Positions 54,856 through 63,956 of a stretch of 64,000 bases of DNA are shown here, one piece after another. The position numbers were made by a program, and so were the translations under genes. The stretch is from Archangium violaceum (GTDB taxonomy: Bacteria > Myxococcota > Myxococcia > Myxococcales > Myxococcaceae), in NCBI RefSeq assembly GCF_016887565.1, contig NZ_CP069396.1, forward strand, positions 124,001 through 188,000, written 5' to 3'. Within the stretch, counting starts at the first letter, position 1. Each line of letters starts with the position of its first letter. Under the pieces are notes generated by a model, which saw nothing but the letters and a program-made list of their open reading frames with translations, was not told the origin of the DNA and ran no database searches.

Positions 54856-57800
54856 CGACACCCGAGTAACCAAGGTCTCCTCGGTCAAGGAACTCGCCCC
54901 GGTCGAGACGGAATGCTGCATCGTGCAGATTCACGGGCCGGAGTTGGGGAAGAAGTACACGCTCCAGGAGAGCGAGTTCACCATCGGGCGTGAAGAGGGC
55001 AACCGCATCGTGGTGGACCTCGACAACGTCTCGCGCAAGCACGCGCGCATCCTCCGCAGGCAGGGGAGGATGTTCGTGCAGGACCTGGGGTCCACCAACG
55101 GCACCTACCTGAACGACCAGGAGGTGACGCAGGAGACGCCGCTGCGTAGTGGGGACCTCATCAAGGTGGGCGGCTCCATCTTCAAGTTCCTCACCGGCGA
55201 CAACGTGGAGCTGCAGTACCACGAGACCATCTACACGCTGACGATCGTGGATGGCCTGACCGGGGTGAACAACAAGCGCTACTTCCTTGAGCACCTAGAG
55301 CGGGAGATGGTGCGCTGCCACCGCTACGGGCGGCCGTTGACGCTGGCGATGTTCGACATCGACTTCTTCCAACGAATCAACGATGTGCACGGGCACTTGG
55401 CGGGTGACTACGTGCTGCGCGAGCTGGCGCAGACCATCAAGCGGCTGGTGCGCAAGGAGCAGTGCTTTGCGCGCTACGGCGGCGAGGAGTTCGCAGTCGT
55501 CATCCCCGAGGACGGGGGCGAGAAGGCGCGCATCTTCGCGGAGAAGATCCGCCGGTCCATCGAGGAGAAGCACTTTGCCTTCGAGAACCAGGAGATTCCG
55601 GTCACCCTTTCGATGGGGATGGCGGATATGACGCCAGACACGTTGGAGCCCCTGCAACTCATCAAGGTGGCGGACGCCAACCTCTACAAAGCCAAGAAGG
55701 GCGGACGTAACCGGGTTGTTGGTTCGAGCACACCGCTTCCGGCTCCTCCCGCCTCGCTGAAGCCGGGCTCGTCGGATGCGCTCACGACAATAACCCGGCT
55801 ACCCCGTCGGCCCATTGACGGAATGGCACTTGTGCGACGCAACCTCGGCAGGTCTCCTCCGGGTCCCGTGTTGGCCTTCGAGGTGGCGGACGAGCGCACC
55901 ATAATCGAGTTCCTGGGCTCATCGGGCTTCGAGGCATGGACTTTCGAGTTGGAGCAGGAAGTCGAAAAAGCCATCGGCCCCGTGGATCTCCTGGGAAGCT
56001 GGCGGGACCGCTACGTCCTCGCTGCCCTCGAAGTGAGGGGGCATGAGGACCGAGCCCATACCGTGGTCGATGCTGTCAGGACTGCGTGGACTGCGCGACC
56101 TGTTCCGGATGCCGCTAGCGGGAGGCTGACGCGCTCGTTGCGCACAGCGGTCCTCCCTCCGGACGCTGTCGTGGCTACTGGAGAGCGTTGCCTGGATCGT
56201 CTCGCGGTCCAGCTCCTCGATGACGCGGGGCGCGCAGTCTTGCAGGATGCTCGTTCCGATCTACCCTTTCCCCTGGCCGCACCGCGTGCGCTCGTGCTCG
56301 CCCAGCGCACGGCGTTCACCCGACTCAAGGCCATCGTGGATGCGCTGGAGTCATCGCTACGCTTCGTGGTGGCCCTGGAATTCGCTTTGTTGCGCGAAGG
56401 CGAGCACGCGGAGGCTCGTAATGAGGCTGCGGGTCTGCTCGCCAGTCATACCGGCCGGCCGCTCACGCTGGGTACATGGGAGGAACTGGCCATTCGGCTC
56501 GCCGCGCTCCTTCCTACGCCATCGAGCGAGCCCGTGATGGGCGCGCTGCGGAACCTGGTGCGCCCCGATGGTCAACGCTCCGCGCTGTCGGAGCGGGTAC
56601 ACGAAGCTGTCCACGAGCGGGATCGGCTCATCGGCCACGGCATTACCCTGTCCGATGATGCATATCGCGAGCAGGAAGAGGTATTCGGGAAGCTGCTCGA
56701 TGAATTCCTCAAGCTGCTGGAGCCGCTCAAGCAGGCACGACTCGTCAGCGTGGCCGAGATCGAATCGCTGGAGACGGATGACGACAACGTGCGTTATGCG
56801 CTCTACGGCCACCAGGGAGCTACCGAACATTTCCCCATCGGCCACGAGAGCCTTGAAGCGCGTCTGGCTCGCGATTGGTGCTATCTCCTCGTCCCGGGTC
56901 GTGCTCCACTGTGCCTCGCGCCGGTCGTGGCTGCACGGACGTGCGAGAGCTGCGGGCGGATAGAGGTATTCCTAGCCGAGGGACTCTGGCCGGGACCCAA
57001 GGGGGCCGAGGCTCGCGTCAGGGGCGTTACCTCCAACCACAAGGCCTCGATCCGTGTTCCCTTCGACACACGAGCCCGGCTCTTCTTTGAGGCCATCAAA
57101 GCTGTCACCGATAAGAACCTCCCATCATCCACGGCTGTGCCCACGTCGAGTCCTACGTCTGAACGGCAATCGACCGTATCCGCCGGGCTCACGGCCACCT
57201 TGGCGGCATCAGCGACAGTGTCCCCGTCCACCACCGTGACGACGAACTCTATTGTCCATGCAACTCCGCCCCACTTGAGTCCTCCGTCTTCGCAAGGCCC
57301 GACGATGGCTGGGCAGGCTACTTCGTCTCCATCCATTACCGCGCTGACGACCCCGCTCATTCCCGCCGCACTACGTGCGGCGCTCGTCACCGGGCGCGTC
57401 ATCCCCTTCGTTGGCGCTGGTGTGTCGATGGCGGTGATGGACGCGACACGGCCGGGCGAGCGCCTCTTCCCGAGCTGGGGGGCTCTACTCGGATTGACAG
57501 CGCAGCGGTTGGACGCGGAAGGGCTCACCGGCGACGCGATGGCGGTGCGGGGCGCGTTGTCGAAGAAGGTGCCGAATCACCTCGATGCCGCCCGCACCGC
57601 ACGCGAGGGTCTTGGCCCAACCTGGTACAAGGTGCTTGGCGAGATGTTCGATCCGCCCCGTGGCCGCGCGCTAGAAGAGAGCCTTGAGTTGCCGCGTGCC
57701 ATCTGGGAGCTCGGCAGCAAGCTCGTGATCACGACGAACTATGATCGCGTCCTGTTCTGGTCGAGTCCTGATAGGGATGACCTACGCTTATGGGACATCC

Positions 57801-58243
57801 AGGCACCCGCAGAGTTCGTGAAACTCCTGCGCAATGAACTCGACCACCCAACGATCTGGCATCTGCATGGCACAATCGCGAACGCAGCGAACCTGATCCT
57901 CACGCCCGACGGTTACAGCCGTCTTTATCCAGCGAGCGACGCGGGAGGCGTTCACTACGAGGCCGCGCTTACCTCGCTGCGTCACCTGCTCGCATCGCAC
58001 ACGCTGCTCTTCGTCGGCTTCAGTTTCGAGGACACGAGCTTCGGGGATCAACTCCGATGGCTAGAGGAGACGTTCCGGGGCGCTGGGGGCCCGCACTATG
58101 TGCTTGTGCGTGAGACCGAACGCGACCGCATGCGCGCTCGGCTGCAGGGGCTTCCCCTGGAGCTCCTGCCCTACGCGGATCATGGCAAGCCGCTCGTGGC
58201 TCGTGTACGAGAGCTCGCAGCTATACGCCAGCAACATTCATGA
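54845..58243 (+). CDS. FHA-GGDEF-SIR2 multidomain protein (candidate nucleotide-signalling NADase)
   Basis: 1132 residues. FHA domain at ~25-115 (TIGRE, SRKHARIL, GSTNGTYLN), which binds phospho-Thr. GGDEF domain at ~130-290 with MFDIDFFQRINDVHGHLAGD and active-site RYGGEEF (212-216); no RxxD inhibitory site precedes it. Residues ~300-430 look like a second, degenerate cyclase-type fold (VLAFEVADERTIIEFLG). Residues ~440-640 are helical with ERDRLIGHG, resembling HEPN-like modules, then a beta region with ARTCESCGRIEVF. A Ser/Thr/Pro-rich linker (~745-835) leads to a SIR2 domain: FVGAGVS (~856), ITTNYDRVL (~962), HLHGTI (~1005) and LLFVGFSFEDTSFGDQL. SIR2 domains of this class cleave NAD+ in several defence systems. 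No transmembrane helix. Domain order is seen; the joint function is inference. Confidence 0.88.
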   Translation: MAGDDTRVTKVSSVKELAPVETECCIVQIHGPELGKKYTLQESEFTIGREEGNRIVVDLDNVSRKHARILRRQGRMFVQDLGSTNGTYLNDQEVTQETPLRSGDLIKVGGSIFKFLTGDNVELQYHETIYTLTIVDGLTGVNNKRYFLEHLEREMVRCHRYGRPLTLAMFDIDFFQRINDVHGHLAGDYVLRELAQTIKRLVRKEQCFARYGGEEFAVVIPEDGGEKARIFAEKIRRSIEEKHFAFENQEIPVTLSMGMADMTPDTLEPLQLIKVADANLYKAKKGGRNRVVGSSTPLPAPPASLKPGSSDALTTITRLPRRPIDGMALVRRNLGRSPPGPVLAFEVADERTIIEFLGSSGFEAWTFELEQEVEKAIGPVDLLGSWRDRYVLAALEVRGHEDRAHTVVDAVRTAWTARPVPDAASGRLTRSLRTAVLPPDAVVATGERCLDRLAVQLLDDAGRAVLQDARSDLPFPLAAPRALVLAQRTAFTRLKAIVDALESSLRFVVALEFALLREGEHAEARNEAAGLLASHTGRPLTLGTWEELAIRLAALLPTPSSEPVMGALRNLVRPDGQRSALSERVHEAVHERDRLIGHGITLSDDAYREQEEVFGKLLDEFLKLLEPLKQARLVSVAEIESLETDDDNVRYALYGHQGATEHFPIGHESLEARLARDWCYLLVPGRAPLCLAPVVAARTCESCGRIEVFLAEGLWPGPKGAEARVRGVTSNHKASIRVPFDTRARLFFEAIKAVTDKNLPSSTAVPTSSPTSERQSTVSAGLTATLAASATVSPSTTVTTNSIVHATPPHLSPPSSQGPTMAGQATSSPSITALTTPLIPAALRAALVTGRVIPFVGAGVSMAVMDATRPGERLFPSWGALLGLTAQRLDAEGLTGDAMAVRGALSKKVPNHLDAARTAREGLGPTWYKVLGEMFDPPRGRALEESLELPRAIWELGSKLVITTNYDRVLFWSSPDRDDLRLWDIQAPAEFVKLLRNELDHPTIWHLHGTIANAANLILTPDGYSRLYPASDAGGVHYEAALTSLRHLLASHTLLFVGFSFEDTSFGDQLRWLEETFRGAGGPHYVLVRETERDRMRARLQGLPLELLPYADHGKPLVARVRELAAIRQQHS

Positions 58244-58316
58244 GCCTGTAATGGAGGCTGCTGGAACCCGGCAGCCGCACCCGCAGTCACGATTACGGTA
58301 GTTCCACCAGGCTCGA

Positions 58317-58324
58317 GGTTCGGG
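58317..58324. repeat. Right copy of the 8-bp direct repeat GGTTCGGG
   Basis: First bases of pectinacetylesterase fragment B, repeating the end of fragment A at 54226-54233. Confidence 0.6.
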
Positions 58325-58585
58325 CTGCTCGCCTGGGACCGGGACGCCGTGCTCCGCACCTTCTTCGCGTATCCCGCCGATACCTACTCAGGGCTGACGC
58401 TCCAACTGCTCTCGTCGTCCTACGACGGGCGGGCCAACGCGCGGTACCTCCTGAAGCGGGGGACGCAACACACTTTCCTGGGCGGACTCGAGACCCTCAC
58501 CAGCACCACCGGTGTGGCGCTCAATGATTGGGTCACACAGTGGGTCGCGGGGGATGCGGCCTGGAACAACGTGCTGGAACCGTGA
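58317..58585 (+). pseudogene. Pectinacetylesterase gene fragment B (3' end)
   Basis: About 95% identical to the last ~90 codons of the intact gene at 22538-23668 (FGLLAWDRDAVLRTFFAYPA through GDAAWNNVLEP and stop), continuing exactly where fragment A ends. It cannot be expressed as an enzyme. Confidence 0.9.
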
Positions 58586-58610
58586 GCGCACTCCTGGTGG
58601 AGTCATATGC

Positions 58611-61139
58611 TCAGCCCTGCAACTCCCGCAGCGTCACCGAGGGCGGCGCGTCCAGCACTCGCCGGGTGGCGAACATCCCCGCGCTCACCGCCGCCAGCAC
58701 CCCCAGCCCGCCACCCACCAACACCAGCCGCCAGTCCGCCTGCCACGGCAGGTTGAACACCTGCGTGGCGATGACCCCGGCCAGGACGGAGGCCGCGCAC
58801 GCCGCGGTGAGGCCCGACAGCAGGCCAATGGCCGCGAACTCCGAGGCCTGGGCGAGCCGCAGCTGCCGGCGGCTGCCGCCCAGCACCCGCATCACCCCTC
58901 CCTCCAGCAGCCGCTCGTCCTGGCTGGCGCTGACCGCGGCCATCAACACCAGCAAGCCCGCGAGCAGCGAGAAGTAGAACACCACCTCCACCACGGTGGA
59001 GACCTGGTCCGCCGTGGCGCGCACCTGCTTCAGCAGCGCGTCGATATCCACCACCGAGAGGTTGGGATGGCGCGCCACCAGCTCCGCGGTGAAGCGCGTG
59101 CGCTCGGCGGGCACGTGCACCGCGGTGATGTAGCTGGCCGCATAGCCCACGAGTGCGCCCGGCGAGACCAGCACGATGAAGTTCGGCCGGAAGCTCTCCC
59201 ACTCCACCTCGCGCAGGCTGGTGACGGTGGCCTCGAGCCGCTGGCCCGCGATGTCGAAGGCCACGCGGTCGCCGAGCTTCCAGCCCATCGATTTGGCGAA
59301 GCCCTCCTCCACCGAGAGCTCCGGCTTCTCCGGGCGCCGTGGGCCCCAGAACGTGCCGGCGGTGATGCGGTTGTCCTCGCGAAGCGTGTCGGCCGTGGAG
59401 AGGTTGTACTCGCGATCCGTGCGCCGCTGCCTGCGACGCTCCTCCTCGGAGCCGGCGTCACCCGTGTCGGGCGCCGCCTTCACCGGCTCGCCGTTGTGCG
59501 CCACCAGTCGGCCGCGGACCATGGGGAAGAGGTCTGGCGCGGACAACCCCTGCTCGGCCATGAAGGCACGCACCGGCTCCATCTGGTCCTCCTGCACGTT
59601 GAGGATGAAGCGGTTGGGCGCCTCCTGGGCGAGTGACACCTGCCAGCGGTCGAGCAGGTCGGTGCGCACGAAGGTGAGCAGCAGCAACGCCATCAGCCCC
59701 AGGCCGAGCGCCGTCACCTGCGCGACGCTGGTGGCCGCCCGCCGGCTCACGTTGGCCAGTCCGTAGCGCAGGCTCCCGCGCAGCCGCGAGCGCAGCCGCC
59801 GCACCACGGCGATGAGCCCCCACGCCAGTGCGGCCAGCACTCCCAGCGTGGCGATGATGCCGAGGAGCATCGCGGACGCCAGCCCCGCCGAGCCGGCCTT
59901 CCACCACAGCAGCGCGGCCAGCCCCAGCACGCCCAAGAACCCCACCAGCCAGGAGCTCGGCTCGGTGCGGTCGAGGTCCCTGCGCAACACGCGCAGCGCG
60001 GGCACCCGGCGCAGCGCGAGGATGGGGGGTGCTCCGAAGGTCAGCAGCACCACCAGGCCCACCCCATACCCCTGCACCGCGGGCACCCAGCCCGCCGCCG
60101 GGATGGACAGCTTCAGCGCCTCGGAGAGCCAGTTGCCCACCAGCCACTGGAGGACGAAGGCGATCAGCACGCCGAGGGAGCTCGCGATGAGCCCGACGAG
60201 CAGCAGCTCGCCACCGTGGGTGGCCACCAGCGTGCGCTGGCTCGCGCCCAGACACCGCATCACCGCGGTGCTCGACAGGTGCCGCTCGCTGTGCCGGCGC
60301 GCGGCCATGGCCACGGCCACCGCCGCCAGCACCACCGACACCAGCGCCGCCAGGCTCAGGAAACGGTCGGCCCGGTCGAGCGCGGAGCGCATCTCCGGCC
60401 GCGCGTCCTGCACCGTCTCCAGGCGCTGGCCGCGCACGAGCCCCTGGCGCGCGGTGCGCACGAAGCGCTCCACCGCGGTCGGCTCTCCGGCGACCACCAG
60501 GCGGTAGCGCAGCCGGCTGCCCTCCTGCACCAGCCCCGTCGCGGGCAGGTCGGCGAGGTTGAGGAACACCCGGGGCGCGATGTTGAAGTAGTCGAGCGCC
60601 GCGTCCGGCTCCTGCACCACCAGCGCGGTGAGCCGCAGCCGCGACTCGCCAATGCCAATCATGTCCCCCAACCGGGCGCCCAACGAGTCCGCGCCGGCGC
60701 GGCTCATCCACACGCTGCCCCGCTCGGGGATGCCGTCGGCGTCATGCTCCGGGCCGTCCACCGTCTCCACGATGCGGAAGCGGCCCCGCAGGGGAAAGCC
60801 CTCGCCGAGCGCGCGGACATCTCCGAACTTGAGCCGCTCATCGTCCGCGTCGCCGACCCGGACCATGCTGGACAGCTCCTGCGTCTGGGTGCTTCGCAGC
60901 CCGGGGGCCCCCGCCGCCTCGCGCACCACCCCGTCGAGTGGGGTGTCGCCGATCACCACCGCATCACCCCCGAGCAGCCGGTTGGCCTCCAGGGCGAGCG
61001 CGCGCTCGGCCCGGTCGGTCACGAAGCCAATGGCCGTCACCGCCAACACCGCGAGCACCAGTGCGGAGAAGAGGATGCGGAGGTCTCCGGAGGCGAAGTC
61101 ACGGCGCAGCTGGCGCCAGGCCATCCCGAGCAGCCTCAT
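58611..61139 (-). CDS. ybbP: FtsX-type ABC transporter permease, YbbP-like
   Basis: 842 residues. One N-terminal helix (ILFSALVLAVLAVTAIGFV), a large periplasmic domain, then helices around 275-460 and 470-530, a second periplasmic domain and a final FtsX bundle (VEVVFYFSLLAGLLVLMAAVS, FAAIGLLSGLTAACAASVLAGV). RCLGASQRTL and RVLGGSRRQLRLAQASEF are the two FtsX coupling motifs. Size and layout match E. coli YbbP. Its ATG overlaps the YbbA stop by 4 bp (ATGA). With YbbA it probably moves or presents lipophilic substrates at the inner membrane. A 120-bp piece of it is duplicated at 13094. Confidence 0.93.
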   Translation of the reverse strand: MRLLGMAWRQLRRDFASGDLRILFSALVLAVLAVTAIGFVTDRAERALALEANRLLGGDAVVIGDTPLDGVVREAAGAPGLRSTQTQELSSMVRVGDADDERLKFGDVRALGEGFPLRGRFRIVETVDGPEHDADGIPERGSVWMSRAGADSLGARLGDMIGIGESRLRLTALVVQEPDAALDYFNIAPRVFLNLADLPATGLVQEGSRLRYRLVVAGEPTAVERFVRTARQGLVRGQRLETVQDARPEMRSALDRADRFLSLAALVSVVLAAVAVAMAARRHSERHLSSTAVMRCLGASQRTLVATHGGELLLVGLIASSLGVLIAFVLQWLVGNWLSEALKLSIPAAGWVPAVQGYGVGLVVLLTFGAPPILALRRVPALRVLRRDLDRTEPSSWLVGFLGVLGLAALLWWKAGSAGLASAMLLGIIATLGVLAALAWGLIAVVRRLRSRLRGSLRYGLANVSRRAATSVAQVTALGLGLMALLLLTFVRTDLLDRWQVSLAQEAPNRFILNVQEDQMEPVRAFMAEQGLSAPDLFPMVRGRLVAHNGEPVKAAPDTGDAGSEEERRRQRRTDREYNLSTADTLREDNRITAGTFWGPRRPEKPELSVEEGFAKSMGWKLGDRVAFDIAGQRLEATVTSLREVEWESFRPNFIVLVSPGALVGYAASYITAVHVPAERTRFTAELVARHPNLSVVDIDALLKQVRATADQVSTVVEVVFYFSLLAGLLVLMAAVSASQDERLLEGGVMRVLGGSRRQLRLAQASEFAAIGLLSGLTAACAASVLAGVIATQVFNLPWQADWRLVLVGGGLGVLAAVSAGMFATRRVLDAPPSVTLRELQG

Positions 61140-61864
61140 GACTGCCGCTCCTCGGCCACCAGTCGGCCGCCGTCGAGCCGCAGCCGCCGCCCGCAGCGCG
61201 CCGCGAGCCGCTCGTCATGGGTGACGAGCACCAGGGTGGTTCCCGCCTCCGCGTTGAGCGAGAACAGCAGCTCGACGATGGACTGGCCGGTGTTCGTGTC
61301 GAGGTTGCCGGTGGGCTCGTCGGCGAAGAGCACCGCCGGCCGGGTGACGAAGGCGCGCGCCAGGGCCACGCGCTGCTGCTCTCCCCCCGACAGCTGGCGC
61401 GGGTAGTGGCCGAGCCGCTCCCCCAGCCCCACCTTGCCGAGGATGGCCCGGGCGGGAGTCTCCACGTCCGCGTCTCCGCGCAGCTCGAGCGGGAGCATCA
61501 CGTTCTCCAGTGCCGTCAGCGAGGGGAGCAGCTGGAAGCTCTGGAAGACGAAACCCACCTTCTCGCCGCGCACGCGCGCACGTCCGTCCTCGTCCAGGGC
61601 GGACAGCGGCTCGCCATCCAACAGCACGCTGCCGGAAGTGGGCGTGTCCAGCCCGGCCATCAGCGACAGCAGCGTGCTCTTTCCCGAGCCGGAGGCCCCG
61701 ACGATGGCCACGGTGTCGCCATGGGAGATGGAGAAGCCCACCCCCTCGAGGATGGTGAGCGCTCCGGACGGCAGTGGCACCCGTTTGCCCAGTTCCGACA
61801 CCTGCAGGGCCAACCGCTGGGGGTCGGGCTGGACTGGGGTGTGCATCGCGATGTCGTGGGGCAT
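61136..61864 (-). CDS. ybbA: ABC transporter ATP-binding protein, YbbA-like
   Basis: 242 residues. Walker A GASGSGKSTLLSLMAGLD, Q-loop FQSFQLLPSLTALENVMLPLEL, signature LSGGEQQRVALARAFVTRPAV, Walker B LFADEPTGNLDTNTG, and H-loop VTHDERLA. LolD/YbbA type, partner of the FtsX-like permease it overlaps. Divergent from tesA across 73 bp, the same arrangement as E. coli tesA/ybbA-ybbP. Confidence 0.95.
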   Translation of the reverse strand: MPHDIAMHTPVQPDPQRLALQVSELGKRVPLPSGALTILEGVGFSISHGDTVAIVGASGSGKSTLLSLMAGLDTPTSGSVLLDGEPLSALDEDGRARVRGEKVGFVFQSFQLLPSLTALENVMLPLELRGDADVETPARAILGKVGLGERLGHYPRQLSGGEQQRVALARAFVTRPAVLFADEPTGNLDTNTGQSIVELLFSLNAEAGTTLVLVTHDERLAARCGRRLRLDGGRLVAEERQS

Positions 61865-61937
61865 AGTGGTGTCTTCGTCAGGGGAGTGTCTGCTCGCGGA
61901 GCAGGCTTGTAATGGCGAGCCGGAGGAGTCGCAGCGA

Positions 61938-62603
61938 ATGAGTCAACGATACATGAGGGAGCGCACTTGGGCCCGCGGTGTGCTCGGCTGCCTGGTGCTG
62001 ACGCTGGCGGTGTCGCTGCCCGCTCTGGCGGAGCCAGCCGCGACGGCCGCACCCGTGCGGACGGTGTTGGTGATGGGAGACTCGCTGTCCGCCGCCTACG
62101 GGATCGCGCCGGAGGAAGGCTGGGTGGCGCTGACGGCCGAGCGCATGGCCAAACAGGCGCCTGGGTGGCGGGTGGTGAATGCCAGTGTGAGTGGTGAGAC
62201 AACCGCGGGGGGCGCCTCGCGGATAGGGGGAGAGCTGGCGCGCAACCGGCCGGAGGTGGTGGTCATCGCCCTGGGGGGCAACGACGGCCTGCGGGGCCTG
62301 CCGCTCAAGCAGACCCGGGCCAACCTGGAGAAGATGGTGAGCGCGGCCAAATCCTCCGGGGCGCGGGTGCTGCTGGTGGGCATGCGCATGCCGCCCAACC
62401 TGGGGAAGGCCTACACGGAGGGCTTCACGGCCAACTACCGCGCGGTGGCCGAGGCGCATCAGGTGGCCCTGCTCCCGTTCCTGCTGGAGCCCATCGCGCT
62501 GGACCGCAACGCCTTCCAGGCCGACAACATCCACCCCATCGCCGCCGTGCAGCCCAAGCTGCGAGATCACGTCTGGCCCGCGCTGGCTCCGCTGCTGAAG
62601 TAG
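61938..62603 (+). CDS. tesA: Arylesterase/thioesterase I (TesA, SGNH hydrolase)
   Basis: 221 residues. Signal peptide (VLGCLVLTLAVSLPALAEP), then the SGNH blocks: VLVMGDSLSAAYGIAPEEGW (catalytic Ser), NASVSGETTAGG (Gly), VVVIALGGNDGLRG (Asn), and DNIHPIAAVQP (Asp and His). TesA is a periplasmic esterase/lysophospholipase. ATG 61938 has a GGAGGAG site; ATG 61951 is an alternative. Divergent from ybbA-ybbP, a conserved linkage suggesting a shared lipid-related role. Confidence 0.93.
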   Translation: MSQRYMRERTWARGVLGCLVLTLAVSLPALAEPAATAAPVRTVLVMGDSLSAAYGIAPEEGWVALTAERMAKQAPGWRVVNASVSGETTAGGASRIGGELARNRPEVVVIALGGNDGLRGLPLKQTRANLEKMVSAAKSSGARVLLVGMRMPPNLGKAYTEGFTANYRAVAEAHQVALLPFLLEPIALDRNAFQADNIHPIAAVQPKLRDHVWPALAPLLK

Positions 62604-62672
62604 GCAGGAGAGCGGCCACGTCGGCGGCGGGGTGGGGGGTGTTCCGGCACCTGGATGCGTAGAGTGTGCGGG

Positions 62673-63725
62673 ATGAGTGCCTCGCCCGACACCTCCACCC
62701 CTTCCTCCTCGTCCCAGGCCCGCCCGCGCCGACGCTGGCCGCGCCGCTTGCTGTGGATGGGCCTCGGTCTGGCTGTCTTGTTGGTTGTCGGCTCGGTGTA
62801 CCAGGCCGTGTCCGCGGCGGCGGATGCGCACGACTTCCCCCCGCCGGGACGGATGGTGGACGTGGGCGGCTACCGCCTGCACCTGAACTGCACGGGGGAG
62901 GGGAGCCCCACCGTGGTGTTGGAGACGGGCGCCAACGCCATGTCCTCGGGCTGGGCCTGGGTGCAGCCGGAGGTGGCGAAGTCCACGCGCGTCTGCTCGT
63001 ACGATCGGGCGGGGACGGCCTGGAGCGAGCTGGCTCCAGGGCCTCGCGACGCGGCGCACGTCGCCGAGCAGCTCCACACGCTGCTGGCGAACGCGGGTGA
63101 GCGGGGTCCCTTCGTCCTGGTGGGGCACTCGCTGGGCGGGCTCTTCGTACGCCTCTACGCGGACCGTCATCCGGGAGAGGTCGCCGGCATGGTGCTGCTG
63201 GATGCCTCGCACCCGGACCAGATGCAGCGGCTGCCGGAGTCCGCCCGGAAGCAGTTCGAGTTGGGCATGAAGGTGATGGACCTCGCGCCCGCGCTCATCC
63301 ACGTGGGCCTGGTGCGCGCCACGGGTCTCTTCGCCGCGATCGGGCGGGGGCTGCCCGAGCGGGCCTTCGCGGAGGTGGAGGCCTTCTCCGCCACGACCCG
63401 GAACCTGGAGGCCGCCTCCGCCGAGATGCGGGCCTGGGACGACTCCGCGGCCCAGGTGCGTGCCACGCGGGGACTCGGTGAGCGGCCCCTGCTGGTGGTG
63501 AGCGCGGGGTCGGCCGCGGGGGCGGAGGAACTCGTTCCGGCGTTCCAGGCCCTGCACCGCGAGCTGGTCTCGCTCTCCTCCCGTGGCGAGTACCGTCTCA
63601 TCCCCGAGGCCAACCACCTCTCGTTGCTCACGGATGAGGCACATGCCCGCCAGACGAGCGCCGCCATCCTCGAGGTGGTGGGCAAGGTGCGTGCCCCGCC
63701 GGTGGCCGGAGCGGCCTCGCCCTAG
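62673..63725 (+). CDS. Membrane-anchored alpha/beta hydrolase
   Basis: 350 residues from ATG 62673. An N-terminal helix (RLLWMGLGLAVLLVVGSVYQAV) anchors it or acts as a signal. The hydrolase domain shows LHLNCTGEGSPTVVLETG, VCSYDRAGTAWSE, the nucleophile elbow VLVGHSLGGLFVRLYA (Ser about 148), VLLDASHPDQ and the late His in IPEANHLSLL. The acid is not obvious. The substrate is unknown. It lies 69 bp after tesA in the same direction, with no clear terminator between. Confidence 0.88.
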   Translation: MSASPDTSTPSSSSQARPRRRWPRRLLWMGLGLAVLLVVGSVYQAVSAAADAHDFPPPGRMVDVGGYRLHLNCTGEGSPTVVLETGANAMSSGWAWVQPEVAKSTRVCSYDRAGTAWSELAPGPRDAAHVAEQLHTLLANAGERGPFVLVGHSLGGLFVRLYADRHPGEVAGMVLLDASHPDQMQRLPESARKQFELGMKVMDLAPALIHVGLVRATGLFAAIGRGLPERAFAEVEAFSATTRNLEAASAEMRAWDDSAAQVRATRGLGERPLLVVSAGSAAGAEELVPAFQALHRELVSLSSRGEYRLIPEANHLSLLTDEAHARQTSAAILEVVGKVRAPPVAGAASP

Positions 63726-63956
63726 CCGCTCTGCAGAAGCATCAGACGGAAAGTCCAGTCGCCGCGTCCGCTCCTTCTTCGGTTCCGCCTTCGTTACTGC
63801 CTCAGGCGCTGGGGGACCGGACAATCTCCAGATTTCACCTGACGATATCACTCATCCATCCTTCAATGACTGGCAAGGGGCCGAGGAGGGGTCGTTCGTG
63901 CAACCGCTGCCGGCGAAATGGGGATAGGTTGGGTCGAAAAGTTCGAGAGAATCGAT
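63726..63956. other. Intergenic region with a possible gene relic
   Basis: A plus-strand frame reading DDITHPSFNDWQGAEEGSF and a stop at 63927 looks like the end of a lost protein. Otherwise nothing recognised. Confidence 0.3.
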
